A stretch of 64,000 nt of DNA from contig VMER01000002.1 of NCBI GenBank assembly GCA_007375645.1, positions 37,473 through 101,472 of the forward strand, written 5' to 3'. How positions within the stretch are numbered: the stretch's first letter is position 1; each line of letters begins with the position of its first letter. Shown here one piece after another: positions 63,415-64,000 of the stretch. The notes under the pieces were generated by a model. That model was not told the DNA's origin. It did no database searches and saw only the letters and a program-made list of their open reading frames with translations. Source of the DNA: Parcubacteria group bacterium LiPW_15. GTDB lineage: Bacteria; Patescibacteria; Paceibacteria; UBA6257; 2-01-FULL-56-20. The position numbers and the translations under genes were made by a program.

Positions 63415-64000
63415 CTATTTGGGGTTGCATATTTCCAGACTTTCTTCGCAGATCGCGTCCGAGTTTTCGCACCTTTTTTCGCAATCCGTGAGCGTCTCCG
63501 GGCCACCGCTGCAGGTGCCGGCTATCATGCCATCTCCGGCGTCACAATAATAATAACTTTTTTTTGCGGAAGAAGATTCGCATTTGTAGCTCGGATCTCC
63601 GGCCGGCCCCGAACCCTTGCAAGTATCATCGGCAAAAGGGCACTTTTTAGAGATAGAGCCGTCCGGGAGGGAATTTCCGCAGTAAATATAGCTCGCGTCC
63701 ACGCAGGTGTAATTTTTACTCGCCTGGTCTTGTTGGCACAAGCGCCCGCTGTTGCAGGTCCCGGAAGAGGCTGGGGGATTGCCACATGTTTCAGGAGACC
63801 CCGCCGTCGTACTCGTGGGCGATACGATTTGGCTCAACTTCGGTATCTGGAGGATGGTAAGCTCTGGATTAATGGTGTTTAGAATGACAAAGGCACCTCC
63901 TAGAAGTACCAGTCCCCAAAGAGCCTGGGTTATCTGGTCTTTGGCATCGCTTATGACTCCAGGATTACCCTGAGAAGCAGTCCACTTTATACCTGCATAG
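63415..64000 (-). CDS. pilin-like / Cys-rich membrane protein (5' end outside window)
   Basis: The frame is open from the window edge to TAG 63415-63417 (about 194 residues visible). The first part, SDAKDQITQALWGLVLLGG then AFVILNTINPEL, is a membrane helix followed by L-N-T-I-N-P. It resembles the TrbC/VirB2-like pilin regions common in this phylum. After it come some 130 residues with about 16 Cys (CGNPPASSGTCNSGRLC and similar), probably disulfide-bonded outside the cell. A TTG at 63837 is inside the gene and not a start. Confidence 0.6.
   Translation of the reverse strand, partial: YAGIKWTASQGNPGVISDAKDQITQALWGLVLLGGAFVILNTINPELTILQIPKLSQIVSPTSTTAGSPETCGNPPASSGTCNSGRLCQQDQASKNYTCVDASYIYCGNSLPDGSISKKCPFADDTCKGSGPAGDPSYKCESSSAKKSYYYCDAGDGMIAGTCSGGPETLTDCEKRCENSDAICEESLEICNPK

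Noticed and set aside
1..64000. CRISPR array, transposase, integrase or prophage
   Set aside because: No regularly spaced direct repeats and no recognisable recombinase or phage structural gene were seen; the holin-family protein at 8894 is a housekeeping membrane-protein family.
1..64000. Recoded UGA (Gracilibacteria/Absconditabacteria code)
   Set aside because: TGA serves as the stop of several conserved genes (for example tsaE and the holin-like gene), with normal protein lengths.

Overview
The window looks like a piece of a Candidate Phyla Radiation (Patescibacteria, probably Parcubacteria-type) chromosome that includes the dnaA end of the replicon. The evidence is family-level only. Genes are short and tightly packed. 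There are no biosynthetic operons for amino acids or cofactors. A standalone 5'-3' exonuclease stands in for the first domain of DNA polymerase I. The Clp ATPase is membrane-tethered, the family-4 type uracil-DNA glycosylase has no cysteines, and RNase J, RNase Y and a lysine-rich translation-factor-like protein are present. TGA is used as a stop, so the code is the standard bacterial one and not the Gracilibacteria code. A finer taxonomic placement cannot be made by eye.

Layout. 1-7 kb: a cell-surface polysaccharide block (partial glycosyltransferase, two methyltransferases, asparagine-synthase-like amidotransferase, TPR protein, O-antigen ligase) run as one minus-strand operon behind rny. 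7-15 kb: gpmI, small membrane proteins, secG, a solute-binding protein, tRNA-Leu, RNase J, trpS. 15-21 kb: ileS (with an inserted histidine-phosphatase domain), argS, a candidate small RNA, smpB. 21-27 kb: small orphan genes, the tmRNA gene ssrA, and a KAP-type P-loop NTPase lying between imperfect direct repeats next to ssrA. 27-32 kb: two surface proteins, a PduO-type adenosyltransferase, a ParB-like protein, infC-rpmI-rplT. 32-44 kb: Nudix hydrolase, polX, Clp ATPase, UDG, tRNA-Arg, permease, a beta-CASP nuclease, a Mur ligase, ruvA. 44-55 kb: rpsT, holA, histidine kinase, exonuclease, tsaE, ruvB, a pilus ATPase, yebC-ruvC. 55-64 kb: penicillin-binding protein, dnaN, dnaA, rpmH-rnpA-yidC-jag (the classical origin-side cluster), a membrane-anchored protein and a partial pilin-like/Cys-rich protein.

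How genes work together. smpB and ssrA serve ribosome rescue. ruvA, ruvB and ruvC (three separate sites), uracil-DNA glycosylase, polX and the exonuclease serve repair and recombination. dnaA, dnaN and holA serve replication. rny, RNase J, the beta-CASP enzyme and rnpA serve RNA processing. yidC, secG and jag serve membrane insertion. The Mur ligase, the PBP and the polysaccharide operon build the envelope.

The most striking pattern is two coexisting styles of gene. Conserved housekeeping genes mostly have no Shine-Dalgarno sequence, and many begin 6-9 bases after a -10 box, as leaderless transcripts would. About a dozen orphan genes of unknown function, scattered over the whole window, instead have near-consensus TTGACA promoters, strong AAAGGAG-type ribosome binding sites and usually their own hairpin terminator. 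Other signals worth a second look are a pair of ~100-bp elements with 15-16 bp inverted ends that abut start codons, the phosphatase-in-IleRS fusion, infC without a canonical start codon, a candidate structured leader RNA at 50.3 kb, and decayed copies of the polX 3' end.
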